27,418 bases of DNA, from NCBI GenBank assembly GCA_964560425.1, contig CAZLLE010000013.1, positions 1 through 27,418 of the forward strand. The letters run 5' to 3'. Below the pieces are notes generated by a model, which had not been told where the DNA came from, made no database searches, and saw only the letters and a list, made by a program, of their open reading frames with translations. Shown here piece by piece: positions 1-8,484 of this stretch. Within the stretch, counting starts at the first letter, position 1. Each line of letters opens with the position of its first letter. This DNA comes from CAZLLE01 sp964560425 (GTDB lineage: Bacteria; Campylobacterota; Campylobacteria; Campylobacterales; QNZT01). The translations under genes and the position numbers were made by a program.

Positions 1-1041
1 AAACTCTTCAAGAGGATTTATAGTAGTAACCTCTACTCCAAACTCCTCTGCTAAAATCTCTATAGCATCTTTATCTAAAAAGTCATTTTTAGTAACCATG
101 ACACCTAAGCCAAATAGAGCTTTTATAATATCACTTGGTTGTTTATGTATCTTCTCAGCAAATTCGTAAACTCTAATATCTTCAGGTATTTCAACACTTT
201 TTACTTCTTCTAAAATTTCTATCTTTTTTCTTTTTTTCTTCTTTTTTGAGCCTCTTTTTATACTTCTTTGTTGATGAAATTGATTATTTCTTGTTGTTTT
301 TACATTGTTTGCATCAAACTTTTTCTTTGTTTTTTGATTTTCTTCAGGTATATCTTTGATAGTAAAATCTTTTAAAACAACCATCTCATCTTCAATAATA
401 TTTAATTCAACCAATTCATTACTACCTAAGATGTCGATTTTTTGAGAAGTCTCTTTTCTTGCAGTTGGAGATTTTTTAACTTTCTTTTTTCTTTTTTGAG
501 CAATTTTTTCTTGTTCTTCTTTATTCTCTTTTGGATCTTTTACCTCAAATATATCATGTACAGTTTTTATAGGTTTATCTTTAGGTTTTTCTTCTTTAAG
601 TGTCTCTTCAACTTTAGGTCGTTTTTTCTTGACTATTACTAAGCCTCTTCTTTTTTTAAGACTAGCTTGTGCTATAGTCTCTTTTTTTAGTATTTCTTCT
701 TTAGGTTTTTCTTCTTTTTTAATTTCTTGTTTTTTGGGTGCTTCTTCTTTAGGTTTTTCAATTCTCTTTTTTTTAGTTTCTTGCTTTTTTGATACCTCTT
801 TTTTAACTTTTTCTTTAGCAGTTGATTTTGTCTCTTTGGGAGTCTCTTTTTTAATTTCTGCTTTTTTATCATGAGTATCATGAGTGCCTGTTAAAATATA
901 ATTCATCAATACTTCAGCATCTTTATCACTAACTGTGCTTTGGGCAACCTTTGCCTCAATGCCAATTTCGTTAGCCTTTTCTACAACTTCTTTGCTCTTG
1001 ATACCGAGTTCTTTAGCAATCTCACTGATACGAACTTTCAC
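1..1041 (-). CDS. infB: translation initiation factor IF-2, N-terminal part (cut by left edge)
   Basis: IF-2 brings fMet-tRNA to the small ribosomal subunit. Only the first 347 codons are here; the GTPase domain lies beyond the left edge. The frame starts with GTG (1041-1039) after an AAGGAG site, reads VKVRISEIAKELGIKSKEV and stays open to base 1. Residues 1 to about 50 form the first IF-2 N-terminal subdomain. About residues 60 to 280 are a low-complexity linker rich in Lys and Glu (repeated KPKEE-like stretches). The last 65 or so residues (IRVYEFAEKIHKQPSDIIKA, then VTKNDFLDKDAIEILAEEFG) are the second IF-2 N-terminal subdomain, closely recalling epsilon-group IF-2. ylxR lies 19 bases upstream, a classic pairing. 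The GTG start and the open left end make this gene easy to miss. Confidence 0.95.
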   Translation of the reverse strand, partial: MKVRISEIAKELGIKSKEVVEKANEIGIEAKVAQSTVSDKDAEVLMNYILTGTHDTHDKKAEIKKETPKETKSTAKEKVKKEVSKKQETKKKRIEKPKEEAPKKQEIKKEEKPKEEILKKETIAQASLKKRRGLVIVKKKRPKVEETLKEEKPKDKPIKTVHDIFEVKDPKENKEEQEKIAQKRKKKVKKSPTARKETSQKIDILGSNELVELNIIEDEMVVLKDFTIKDIPEENQKTKKKFDANNVKTTRNNQFHQQRSIKRGSKKKKKRKKIEILEEVKSVEIPEDIRVYEFAEKIHKQPSDIIKALFGLGVMVTKNDFLDKDAIEILAEEFGVEVTTINPLEEF

Positions 1042-1060
1042 TGTTTAAATCTCCTTTAAT

Positions 1061-1300
1061 CTAACTGCTTTTAGCAGTTGTTATAATAGTTGGTATTTCA
1101 ATAAATTTTTTTTTGCATTTATGATTTATAGCTTTTAATAAAACTTTGTGATTATCTTTAGTACATTTTTTACAAATATAAAAACTTCTTCCAGTTTGCC
1201 TATATTTTACTATCTCTTTTCCTATACATTGTAATCTAATAAGTCTATCTTGTAAATCCCTTTTTTTGCATACTATACACATTCTTTTTGGATTTGCCAT
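1061..1300 (-). CDS. ylxR: YlxR/RnpM family protein (DUF448)
   Basis: A 79-residue basic protein of the YlxR family, usually encoded next to infB. Family members bind RNA; the Firmicutes member has been reported to modulate RNase P, and whether that holds here is unknown. The sequence shows RMCIVCKKR near the N-terminus (residues 6-14) and GRSFYICKKC near residue 37, the paired Cys-x2-Cys and GRxxYxC signatures of the family. It starts with ATG at 1300. It sits between thrB (37-base gap) and infB (19-base gap), all in the same direction, so it is probably co-transcribed with the translation factor. Confidence 0.9.
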   Translation of the reverse strand: MANPKRMCIVCKKRDLQDRLIRLQCIGKEIVKYRQTGRSFYICKKCTKDNHKVLLKAINHKCKKKFIEIPTIITTAKSS

Positions 1301-1337
1301 TTTACTAGTTGTACCTTATAATAAAAATCTTAAAAAG

Positions 1338-2225
1338 TCAATTATTTTCGATGTTCAAACCATAATTATTGAAATTATAGGTCATAATAAAGAAATTTGA
1401 GAAACTTTCCTTGAGTTTTTGCTCCAAAATTTTTGCATCATCTTCAAAAACCATATTAAAAAATGATGATCCACTTCCTGAAAGTGTACTCATTAATGCT
1501 CCATTTAAAAGGGCATGTTTTTGTACTTCATATAACTCTTTCATTCCATTCATACGAAGATTTTGATGCATTCTATCTTGTGATGCCATCTTTAGCATTG
1601 CCCAATCCTCATTACAAAATGCAGCAGTTAACACAGAACTATGAGAAAGATTAAAAACCGCTTTTTGCATAGAGATGTTTTTTGACATCTTTGCACGGGA
1701 TTTATTTGTTGACATTGATCTGTTAGGAATTACCATAACTGCTTTAATTGATGGTGGTAATATCTTCTTTTGTGTATAAACTGTCTCATTTTTTACAACT
1801 AATGAAGCTGTAAAACCGCCATGTACCGCAGGTGCAATATTATCAGGATGAGACTCATAAAAAAGAGCTTTATTTAAGATCGACTGTTTTTTGGGTGATA
1901 TACCTGCCATCTCATAAGCACTTGCAATTGCTGAAACAATTACAGCAGATGAACTTCCTAATCCCCTTGAAAAAGGTATGTGATTATTAAATTCAAATCT
2001 AAAATGATCTCTTTTGCCTACAAGTTTGATATAAAAATTATAAAATATATTTACAAATTGATTATTTGTTTTGAGTATAGTTTTATTTGCACCTTCACCT
2101 CTTATAGATATACTGATGAAATCTGTTTTTTTAATTGTTATAACATTGTTAAGATCTAAGGCTAACCCTAATGAGTCAAAGCCTGGTCCTAAGTTGGCAC
2201 TGGTTGCTGGTACATATATCGTCAA
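1338..2225 (-). CDS. thrB: homoserine kinase
   Basis: ThrB phosphorylates homoserine with ATP, the step before threonine synthase in threonine synthesis; the enzyme is cytosolic. The 295-residue length is normal for the family. The N-terminus YVPATSANLGPGFDSLGLAL (residues 4-23) is the typical ThrB opening, and residues 84-96 hold the GHMP-kinase ATP loop (PFSRGLGSSSAVI). A later glycine-serine-rich stretch, STLSGSGSSFFNMV, is the C-terminal GHMP motif. The start is TTG at 2225-2223, supported by a GAGGA site about seven bases upstream. It follows the TsaB-like gene by 12 bases, within the infB operon. Confidence 0.96.
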   Translation of the reverse strand: MTIYVPATSANLGPGFDSLGLALDLNNVITIKKTDFISISIRGEGANKTILKTNNQFVNIFYNFYIKLVGKRDHFRFEFNNHIPFSRGLGSSSAVIVSAIASAYEMAGISPKKQSILNKALFYESHPDNIAPAVHGGFTASLVVKNETVYTQKKILPPSIKAVMVIPNRSMSTNKSRAKMSKNISMQKAVFNLSHSSVLTAAFCNEDWAMLKMASQDRMHQNLRMNGMKELYEVQKHALLNGALMSTLSGSGSSFFNMVFEDDAKILEQKLKESFSNFFIMTYNFNNYGLNIENN

Positions 2226-2237
2226 TGAATATCCTCT

Positions 2238-2624
2238 TTAGACAGCAGGTAATATATATAGAGGTTCCGTATTAGTATGAAAAATTTCTCTATCTAAGTT
2301 ATGTGGCAAGTCTAAATTTAGTTCTTTATTTTCTGCATTAATTTTTTGAGCGCAGATTATACCATCTTTTTTTATAAAGTAAAGAGCTCCTATAGCTTTT
2401 ATTGGTTGATTGTTGTTAAATTCAAAGCCATCTGTAGCCAAAAGAGGTATATTTTTGGCTATGGATATAGTTCTCAAAAAAATATAGGTTGCTTTAATTG
2501 CCATAAAACTACCTGGTCCATTTGTAAAAAAAAGTCCATTAATTTTATATTTTTCTAAAATTTCATTAAAAAATAGTGGTAATATTTCACTTGTCTTCTC
2601 ATAACTTTCAAAATGATCTATCAA
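2238..2624 (-). CDS. tsaB: TsaB-like tRNA threonylcarbamoyladenosine partner protein, start uncertain
   Basis: TsaB is the non-catalytic partner of TsaD in making t6A on ANN-decoding tRNAs. The visible family mark is NGPGSFMAIKATYIFLRTI, matching the GPGSFTGLR-type motif of TsaB. The coordinates give the first canonical start, TTG at 2624, which yields 128 residues. The frame is open further upstream to at least 2699 and encodes VDILVIALASPIKVGIYHNN, which looks like the true first strand of the domain (family N-termini read like LALSTPLxVGIY). No ATG, GTG or TTG occurs in that extension. An ATA codon at 2699-2697 overlaps the lpxC stop (ATAA) and has AAAGG about seven bases before it, so a non-canonical start is possible. 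It lies between lpxC and thrB, as in Helicobacter and Campylobacter. The family call is fairly sure; the start is not. Confidence 0.75.
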   Translation of the reverse strand: MIDHFESYEKTSEILPLFFNEILEKYKINGLFFTNGPGSFMAIKATYIFLRTISIAKNIPLLATDGFEFNNNQPIKAIGALYFIKKDGIICAQKINAENKELNLDLPHNLDREIFHTNTEPLYILPAV

Positions 2625-2695
2625 AATATTATTATGATAAATACCTACTTTTATTGGTGAAGCTAATGCTATTACTAAAATATCTACAGAATTTT

Positions 2696-3580
2696 TTATG
2701 CGTAAGCCTTTGCAAAAGTGGTATCTATCACATTTTTTAGATTTGTAACTGTATAGTTTTCTTTATCTTCCAAAATTTTTAATGTAAGTTTATGATTGAG
2801 GTCATGGCTACCCGCATGAGATTCATACTTACCAAGATATGACATTCCTAAAAGAGATAAATCTCCAATAGCATCAAGAATTTTGTGTCTTACAAATTCA
2901 TTTGTATATCGTAGACCTTCATTATTAATAACTCTTTTCTCGTCCAAAACAATAGCATTATTTAAAGATGCACCTAAAGCTAAATTTTTACTTCTTAACA
3001 TTTGTAGATCTTTCAAAAAACCAAAAGTTCTTGCTCTTGATATTTGATTGATATAGTTCTGTTTACTAAATAAAAAATTAAATTTTTGAAGACCAATAGC
3101 AGAGTGATTAAAGTTGATAGAGAAGATAAATTGGCTATCACTACTTGGGGAAATTTTTACAAATTTATCACCCTCTCTAACTTCTACCTCTTTTTTTAGA
3201 ACCATGATCTTTTTATCTGCATCTTGAGACTCTAATTTTGCCTCATTTAGCATCATGCAAAAACTTCCACTACTTCCATCCATAATTGGCATCTCTGGAG
3301 CATCAATTTTGATTAACATGTTATCAATACCATAAGCATATATAGCTGAAGAGAAGTGTTCTATAGTAGATATCAACTCACCTCTATTACCTAGAACCGT
3401 TGCCATTCTTGTATCAATTACATTTTCTGGTTTTGACTCTATGTAGGTATTGGTATCACTTTTATAAAAGACAATACCACTGTTTGCATCAAGAGGCTCA
3501 AGTGAAAAGTGAATAGGATCACCTTTGTGTAGACCAATGCCTACACCCTTAAATTTTTTCTTAATGGTTAACTGTTTCAT
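2696..3580 (-). CDS. lpxC: UDP-3-O-acyl-N-acetylglucosamine deacetylase
   Basis: LpxC is the zinc hydrolase that commits UDP-acyl-GlcNAc to lipid A synthesis; it is cytosolic and near the membrane. The length of 294 residues is normal. Zinc ligands are visible as H75 (in EHFSSAIYAYG), H232 and D236 (RHKILDAIGDLSLLG). E74 is the expected general base, and H259 in GSHDLNHKL is the catalytic histidine. The DAPEMPIMDGSSGSF stretch (residues 93-107) is the conserved substrate-site segment. It overlaps minC by four bases at its start, and its stop region overlaps the possible upstream extension of the TsaB-like gene. Its presence shows a lipid-A-bearing Gram-negative envelope. Confidence 0.97.
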   Translation of the reverse strand: MKQLTIKKKFKGVGIGLHKGDPIHFSLEPLDANSGIVFYKSDTNTYIESKPENVIDTRMATVLGNRGELISTIEHFSSAIYAYGIDNMLIKIDAPEMPIMDGSSGSFCMMLNEAKLESQDADKKIMVLKKEVEVREGDKFVKISPSSDSQFIFSINFNHSAIGLQKFNFLFSKQNYINQISRARTFGFLKDLQMLRSKNLALGASLNNAIVLDEKRVINNEGLRYTNEFVRHKILDAIGDLSLLGMSYLGKYESHAGSHDLNHKLTLKILEDKENYTVTNLKNVIDTTFAKAYA

Positions 3581-4200
3581 AGGATATCCTTTATCTCTAT
3601 TCCTTCTCTAGTTTTAATAACCTTTTTGAGATTTCCATCAAAATCAACTCTATCTAAAATATCTCCATTAAAGATAATAAAACCCTTTTGACCCAAATCT
3701 CTTACAACCATGTAATCACCATCACACTGCACAAGCCCATCTATAAGACCGTAAACTTTGGCATTACCAGTACAAATTACCTTAGCCGCACTATTAACTC
3801 TTCCAAAAACTGTTACATCTCCATTGTGAACAATCTCTTCTCCTGAACGAACAGGTTTATTAATAAGAAGCGTTCTATCACAAGTAGAACCGTTCTGAGG
3901 TGTGTCTGAAATGATATATTTTGTAACTTCTACCACTTTTGGGTTACTATTTTTCTTTATTGTACCATTATTAGCATCTGCATTTGCCTTAGAAAAGTTT
4001 TTTAGATTACACTCTTCAGCCAATTTATAACACATATCTTTACTTTCTAAGAAGTCCATGATTTTTGGTGTTGTATTACCACCTACCATTAGAAAATAAT
4101 CTTTTAACAAAATAAAATTTTTATCCATGTAGGTAAAAAAATCCTCTTCACTCTCTATCTCCAAATAAAATATTCTTAAGTTTTTTTGTTTTGCTTTCAT
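3577..4200 (-). CDS. minC: septum site-determining protein MinC
   Basis: MinC blocks FtsZ assembly away from midcell and is placed by MinD. The C-terminal half (about residues 106-207) is the MinC beta-helix domain: LLINKPVRSGEEIVHNGDVT, then VFGRVNSAAKVICTGNAKVY with the repeating glycines of the right-handed helix, then GLIDGL. The N-terminal half (residues 1-95) is poorly conserved, as expected. At 207 residues the length is near normal. It overlaps the M23 peptidase gene (ATGA at 4200-4197) and lpxC (3580-3577), so translation is probably coupled. No minD or minE is in the window; a minC split from minDE and placed beside lpxC is also what I recall for Helicobacter. Confidence 0.92.
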   Translation of the reverse strand: MKAKQKNLRIFYLEIESEEDFFTYMDKNFILLKDYFLMVGGNTTPKIMDFLESKDMCYKLAEECNLKNFSKANADANNGTIKKNSNPKVVEVTKYIISDTPQNGSTCDRTLLINKPVRSGEEIVHNGDVTVFGRVNSAAKVICTGNAKVYGLIDGLVQCDGDYMVVRDLGQKGFIIFNGDILDRVDFDGNLKKVIKTREGIEIKDIL

Positions 4201-5579
4201 TGTTTATCTATTATCTTCTTTGCCCCATTAATAATATCAGTGATATTAACCTGAATCCATTTTTTGTCCATCCACTCTGCTGGTCTGACAAAAATACCTT
4301 GTACTAATATGCTAAAATGTAGATGATCTCCCAATGCCAATCCTGTTGCTCCTGTTTTGGCAGCAGCATCCCACTTATCAACAATGGTTCCCTTTTGTGC
4401 AAGAATACTTGAACAGTGTCCATATAGAGAGTATAGACCTAATCCATGATATACAATAAGATTATTTCCATAGATACCGTTATAATTTGCAAAAACAACA
4501 ACTCCTGGATTTGTGATTAGAATATCTGCCATTTTTGTACTTGCTAAATCTAATCCTAAATGATAAGATTCACTTACTACCTTCCCCTTATATGAGTAGT
4601 ATCTATGATCTCCATGACTAGCTACAACTTTTCCATTTTTTAGTGGATAAAATGGTTGAATTTTTAGGTCGCTGATTAATTGCTTATCTACTTTAGTAGT
4701 GATATCTTCAATTATCTTATTGTTTTCATCTCGATAAATAGCATTAATAAAATTAAGTTTCTGGGCAGGAGTTAAATTTTTTGTGATCTCTTCCCTGTCT
4801 TCTGCCAAATCTGTGATTTTTCCATTAATAAAATTATCACTAGCTTTTATAGTTGATGTGCGATATTTTTTGTTTTTTAGAAAAAAGCTTATAGTTGATT
4901 TTGTTTTATTCCCTGCTTTATCAGTAGCAATAATTTTTGCACTAAATCTTTTTTCTGTTAAAGGCCAAGCAACAAGAGAGATATAATATCCCTCTTTATA
5001 AAAAGGTGTTGGTTTAAATTTTTTTCCAAAATTTGTTTCAATATATAGCTCTTTTAGATTTTTGTCTTTTGCTTTAAAAATAGTTAGTGCTGCACCACCT
5101 TTTGTAATACCATATGATGATATAAGTGGAAAAACTTCAGGTTTTTTTGTATCAACCTGAATTATAGATTGAGCACTATTCTTATTACCTTCAAAAAAAT
5201 TCCATTTACTACTATCTGTCACTTTAACAGTCAATTTAAGTATGTTATTTTTGTTATTAAGTCCAATTTTAGGCATAGTAATATTTAATTTATCTGTTTT
5301 GGGTGGTTTTTGAAATGTTTTATTGATAATCTCTATCTCTTTTTCACCATCACTTAATAGTGCTATAACATTTTTTATACCATTATTATCCGAAACGCTC
5401 ACTTCAATAGGCTTTTTTATATTCCAAAATATAGACTTCTTAAGTACTATTTGTGGTTTCTCTTTTTCAAACATAGGTGAATTATAGAGTTGATATGCTC
5501 CTGCTGCTAAAATAATTAAAATTGCAAGAAAAAGTAGTTTCCCAAAAGAACTCTCTTTCTGCTGATAGTTACGCCTCAT
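4197..5579 (-). CDS. membrane-anchored M23 (LytM-type) peptidoglycan endopeptidase
   Basis: A 460-residue envelope protein. Residues 14-31 (KLLFLAILIILAAGAYQL) form one N-terminal membrane anchor, so the rest should be periplasmic. Residues about 41-240 look like two beta-rich, immunoglobulin-like modules. The C-terminal domain (about 335-440) is an M23 metallopeptidase with the full zinc set: H340 and D344 in YHLGLDLAS, H388 in YGHCS, and H419/H421 in GDHLHFSIL. An active endopeptidase cutting peptidoglycan cross-links is therefore likely. It corresponds by position to the M23 gene next to minC/lpxC in Helicobacter and Campylobacter, but I cannot assign it to a named cell-shape protein. It starts with ATG and overlaps the upstream phosphoesterase gene by four bases (ATGA). 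Confidence 0.9.
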   Translation of the reverse strand: MRRNYQQKESSFGKLLFLAILIILAAGAYQLYNSPMFEKEKPQIVLKKSIFWNIKKPIEVSVSDNNGIKNVIALLSDGEKEIEIINKTFQKPPKTDKLNITMPKIGLNNKNNILKLTVKVTDSSKWNFFEGNKNSAQSIIQVDTKKPEVFPLISSYGITKGGAALTIFKAKDKNLKELYIETNFGKKFKPTPFYKEGYYISLVAWPLTEKRFSAKIIATDKAGNKTKSTISFFLKNKKYRTSTIKASDNFINGKITDLAEDREEITKNLTPAQKLNFINAIYRDENNKIIEDITTKVDKQLISDLKIQPFYPLKNGKVVASHGDHRYYSYKGKVVSESYHLGLDLASTKMADILITNPGVVVFANYNGIYGNNLIVYHGLGLYSLYGHCSSILAQKGTIVDKWDAAAKTGATGLALGDHLHFSILVQGIFVRPAEWMDKKWIQVNITDIINGAKKIIDKQ

Positions 5580-6508
5580 ATTTTCACCTCATATAAAATT
5601 TTGTCTATAAGCTCTTTTGAATCTAGAATATTACTCTGAAATCCAGATGCATAGTGGTGTCCACCACCATCAAATTTAGTAGCTATACTCTCTACATCGG
5701 CTGTTTTGCTTCTTAATGAAACTTTAAATTCCAAATTTTTCTCTTCTATCAATAAAATAGCAATTTCTACAGTTACTAGCGAGCGTATTATATTGATTAG
5801 ATTATCACAATCACTTCTCATTGCACCACAACGATGCAGATCCTCTTGTCTAATTATCCCAATGCCTACTTTTGCATTCTGTTTTAACTCTATTGAGTTG
5901 ATTAATATGGCTTTAAGCCTAATTTTTGCAAGTGATTCTCTCTGAAGCAAGTTATATGCCACTTTACTAGAATCTACTCCATAATCAATAAGTTTTGCAC
6001 TTATTTCAAAAACATCTTTATCTGTATTTTGATTAACAAAAAAATCTGTATCCTCTACTATTCCTGTATATATACAAGTTGCAATTTTTGAATCCATCTT
6101 AATCTTAAAAGATTCTAACATGGAAAAGACAACCATTGTTGTACTTGGACTATCTCTATCAACTACATTGATGGTTCCATATTCTGTGTTACTTTTATGA
6201 TGGTCTATATTAATAATTGGAACTTCTACTCTTTTAATTCCTAATCTATCGAAACTACCACAATCACAAGAGATAAGAAGATCATATCTACTTGGAAGAG
6301 TGTTTTTAATTTTATTAAAAGATGGTAAAAAATCAAATTTTTTAGCTATCTCTTTTGTTGAATTACAGATAGTTACTTTTTTACCAAGTTTTAAAATTGC
6401 AAGATAGAGTGCAAGAGAGCTACCAAGAGCATCTCCATCTGGATTAATATGAGAAATTAAGACTACATGAGAGCTTCTTTGGATCTGTTCTAGTACTTGA
6501 TTATACAA
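5576..6508 (-). CDS. nrnA: DHH/DHHA1 phosphoesterase, NrnA-like (oligoribonuclease / pAp phosphatase)
   Basis: Enzymes of this family remove nucleotides from short oligoribonucleotides (including pGpG) and hydrolyse pAp. The 310 residues hold an N-terminal DHH domain with H20, D24 and D26 (SHINPDGDALGSS), D82 (SCDCGSFD), the signature D102-H103-H104 (NIDHHKSN) and D153/D155 (VEDTDFF), so the metal site looks complete. The C-terminal DHHA1 domain carries GGGHHYASGF at residues 281-290. The start is TTG at 6508, with AAGGA eight bases upstream and a TAGAAT box before that, making it the first gene of the long operon down to infB. Substrate preference is inferred from family membership only. Confidence 0.9.
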   Translation of the reverse strand: MYNQVLEQIQRSSHVVLISHINPDGDALGSSLALYLAILKLGKKVTICNSTKEIAKKFDFLPSFNKIKNTLPSRYDLLISCDCGSFDRLGIKRVEVPIINIDHHKSNTEYGTINVVDRDSPSTTMVVFSMLESFKIKMDSKIATCIYTGIVEDTDFFVNQNTDKDVFEISAKLIDYGVDSSKVAYNLLQRESLAKIRLKAILINSIELKQNAKVGIGIIRQEDLHRCGAMRSDCDNLINIIRSLVTVEIAILLIEEKNLEFKVSLRSKTADVESIATKFDGGGHHYASGFQSNILDSKELIDKILYEVKI

Positions 6509-6530
6509 TCCTAAGTTCCTTTTTGGCTGT

Positions 6531-6536
6531 ATTCTA
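6531..6536 (-). promoter_or_regulatory. putative -10 box for the nrnA-to-infB operon
   Basis: On the minus strand TAGAAT lies about 23 bases before the TTG start of the phosphoesterase gene, inside the roughly 100-base AT-rich gap after flhB. This gap is the only real space on this strand between 9494 and 1301, which argues for a promoter here. No clear -35 box is seen, as is usual in this phylum. Confidence 0.4.
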
Positions 6537-6609
6537 TTTAATTATGACTAATTGTATGGTTAGAAAATTATTTTAACTTTATTAATAAAAAAAATTATAA
6601 ATTACTTAA

Positions 6610-7656
6610 TTACTTGTTTTTATAAATAAATGCTAATACTTCTGCCACAACTTGATATAGGTTTTCAGGTATTTGGTCATTGACTTCACATTTTTTGTAA
6701 AGTTCTCTAGCTAGAGGAGGGTTTTCAACTATTTTTATAAAATTTTGTTCACCAATTTCTCTAATTTTGAGAGCTATATTATCGACACCTTTTGCTATAA
6801 TTCTAGGTGCATTCTCTTTCTCTTTATCATATCTTATTGCGACTGCATAGTGGGTTGGGTTTGTGATGATTACATCGGCTTGTGGTACATCTTGCATCAT
6901 TCTTTTTTGTGCAATCTCCATCTGTACTTTTTTAATTCGCCCTTTTACTTGTGGATCTCCTTCCATCTGTTTGTACTCATCTTTAATCTCTTGTTTACTC
7001 ATTTTTAGATCATTAAAGTATTGATATCTAACTATCAAAAGATCTATTAGTGCCAATACTAAAAATAGAAATAACATTATTGCTATTAATACTAAGATTT
7101 TGTCATAAAGCCACTGCATCTGAAAATACATATTAAAATTTATAACGGTAGTCAACTCTTTTGCAAACTCTAGAAGAAAAAAGAATGCAACACTAAATAC
7201 AATAACTACTTTGGCTGTAATTTTTATACCTTCAATAAGTTTTTTCATAGAGAATAGTTTGCCAAACCCTTTGATTGGGTCAATTTTACTTAGTTTGGGT
7301 TCTAGTGGTTTTGTAGTGAAGTTAAATCCAAATTGTAATACTCCTGCAATTACCCCTGAGAGTGCAATAATAGCTGAAAGAGGTAGAACAATAATTATTA
7401 ACTCTATTAGTGATTTAATACCTATATCAAATATAAGATTTTTTGTTAATTCTTGACCTATTAGAGAGTTGTAATAAACATATATGCTCATTACTCTCTC
7501 TTTCATTGATGGCAAAAATACAAAAAAAGCCCCCATAGCAACTAAAAGAGTGACAAAACTACTTGTGTCTTGGCTACGAGGGACATTTCCATCCTTCTTA
7601 GCATCTTCTAGTTTCTTGGAACTGGGTTCTTCCGTCTTCTCTTCGTCATCTGCCAT
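6610..7656 (-). CDS. flhB: flagellar type III export apparatus protein FlhB
   Basis: FlhB is the membrane protein of the flagellar export gate that switches substrate class after cleaving itself. The 348 residues open with MADDEEKTEEPSSKKLEDAK, the typical charged FlhB start. Four hydrophobic segments follow at about 33-50, 80-110, 143-165 and 183-210. The cytoplasmic domain contains NPTHYAVAIRYD with the autocleavage site N266-P267 intact. The length is normal, so this is the full protein rather than the short FlhB-like paralogue. It lies six bases after nadC in the same direction, which puts it in an NAD-synthesis operon and away from other flagellar genes in view. Confidence 0.97.
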   Translation of the reverse strand: MADDEEKTEEPSSKKLEDAKKDGNVPRSQDTSSFVTLLVAMGAFFVFLPSMKERVMSIYVYYNSLIGQELTKNLIFDIGIKSLIELIIIVLPLSAIIALSGVIAGVLQFGFNFTTKPLEPKLSKIDPIKGFGKLFSMKKLIEGIKITAKVVIVFSVAFFFLLEFAKELTTVINFNMYFQMQWLYDKILVLIAIMLFLFLVLALIDLLIVRYQYFNDLKMSKQEIKDEYKQMEGDPQVKGRIKKVQMEIAQKRMMQDVPQADVIITNPTHYAVAIRYDKEKENAPRIIAKGVDNIALKIREIGEQNFIKIVENPPLARELYKKCEVNDQIPENLYQVVAEVLAFIYKNK

Positions 7657-7662
7657 ACTATT

Positions 7663-8484
7663 TTATTGTTCTATCCTCATGGAAAAGTCTAACCATACAG
7701 CTTTATGAATAAGGCTTCCACTACTAATTGCATCTACACCCGTTTTTGCAAACTCTAATATATTTGTTTTATCTACATTCCCACTAGCTTCCACTAAAAC
7801 ATGAGGATGTTTCGTATTTCTGTACTCTACTACTTTTTTAATATCTTCTGTTGACATATTATCACACATGATTAGATCAGCTCCACTTGACATAGCAACA
7901 TAAGTAGCCTCTATATCTTCACACTCTACCTCTATTTTAGATGTATATGGAATTCTTTTTCTTGCGATCTCTATGAAATGGTGAAGATCATCAATAGCAG
8001 CAAGGTGAGTATCTTTGAGCATTAGACAATCATCTAAGCCTAATCTATGATTTGTTCCACCTCCACATCTCACAGCATACTTCTCCATGATTCTAAGTCC
8101 AGGTCTTGTTTTTCTTGTATCAAGTAGTTTTACATCATACCCTTTTACCAAAGATACAAATTGAGCTGTATTTGTTGCAATTCCACTTGCATGTTGTAAA
8201 AGATTTAAGATAACTCTCTCATACATGAGTACTCTCTCAACTTCGCCTCTAACATAAGCGATTACATCTCCTACCTTTAGAGTATCTCCATCAAATTTTA
8301 CAAATTCAATTTCAATATGTTCCATCATTCCAAGCTCTTTGACATATATTTGTCCTGCAAGTACTCCATCCTCTTTTGCAATAACTTTTGCCTCTACATC
8401 TCTATGATCACTAACTAATGCAAAAAGATCACCTCTCCCAATATCTTCTAAGATGGCTTCTCTTACTATCTCTTTTATCCTCAT
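7663..8484 (-). CDS. nadC: nicotinate-nucleotide diphosphorylase (quinolinate phosphoribosyltransferase)
   Basis: NadC converts quinolinate and PRPP to nicotinate mononucleotide, carbon dioxide and pyrophosphate, the step after NadA in de novo NAD synthesis. The 273-residue protein shows LDTRKTRPGLR (residues 121-131), CGGGTNHRLGLDDCLMLKD (about 140-157) and the phosphate-binding end EASGNVDKTNI with SSGSLIH, all standard NadC motifs. Its ATG overlaps the nadA stop as ATGA (8484-8481), so the two are translationally coupled. The only other gene in the unit is flhB downstream. Confidence 0.97.
   Translation of the reverse strand: MRIKEIVREAILEDIGRGDLFALVSDHRDVEAKVIAKEDGVLAGQIYVKELGMMEHIEIEFVKFDGDTLKVGDVIAYVRGEVERVLMYERVILNLLQHASGIATNTAQFVSLVKGYDVKLLDTRKTRPGLRIMEKYAVRCGGGTNHRLGLDDCLMLKDTHLAAIDDLHHFIEIARKRIPYTSKIEVECEDIEATYVAMSSGADLIMCDNMSTEDIKKVVEYRNTKHPHVLVEASGNVDKTNILEFAKTGVDAISSGSLIHKAVWLDFSMRIEQ

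Noticed and set aside
442..881. Reading frames on both strands inside the IF-2 linker (Phe-rich on plus, Lys-rich on minus)
   Set aside because: They are other-frame products of the biased codons of infB; the infB frame itself reads through the whole stretch and matches known IF-2 at both ends.
3577..4200. minC without minD/minE as an unusual loss
   Set aside because: I recall the same lpxC-minC placement in Helicobacter with minD and minE elsewhere, so absence from this window says nothing.
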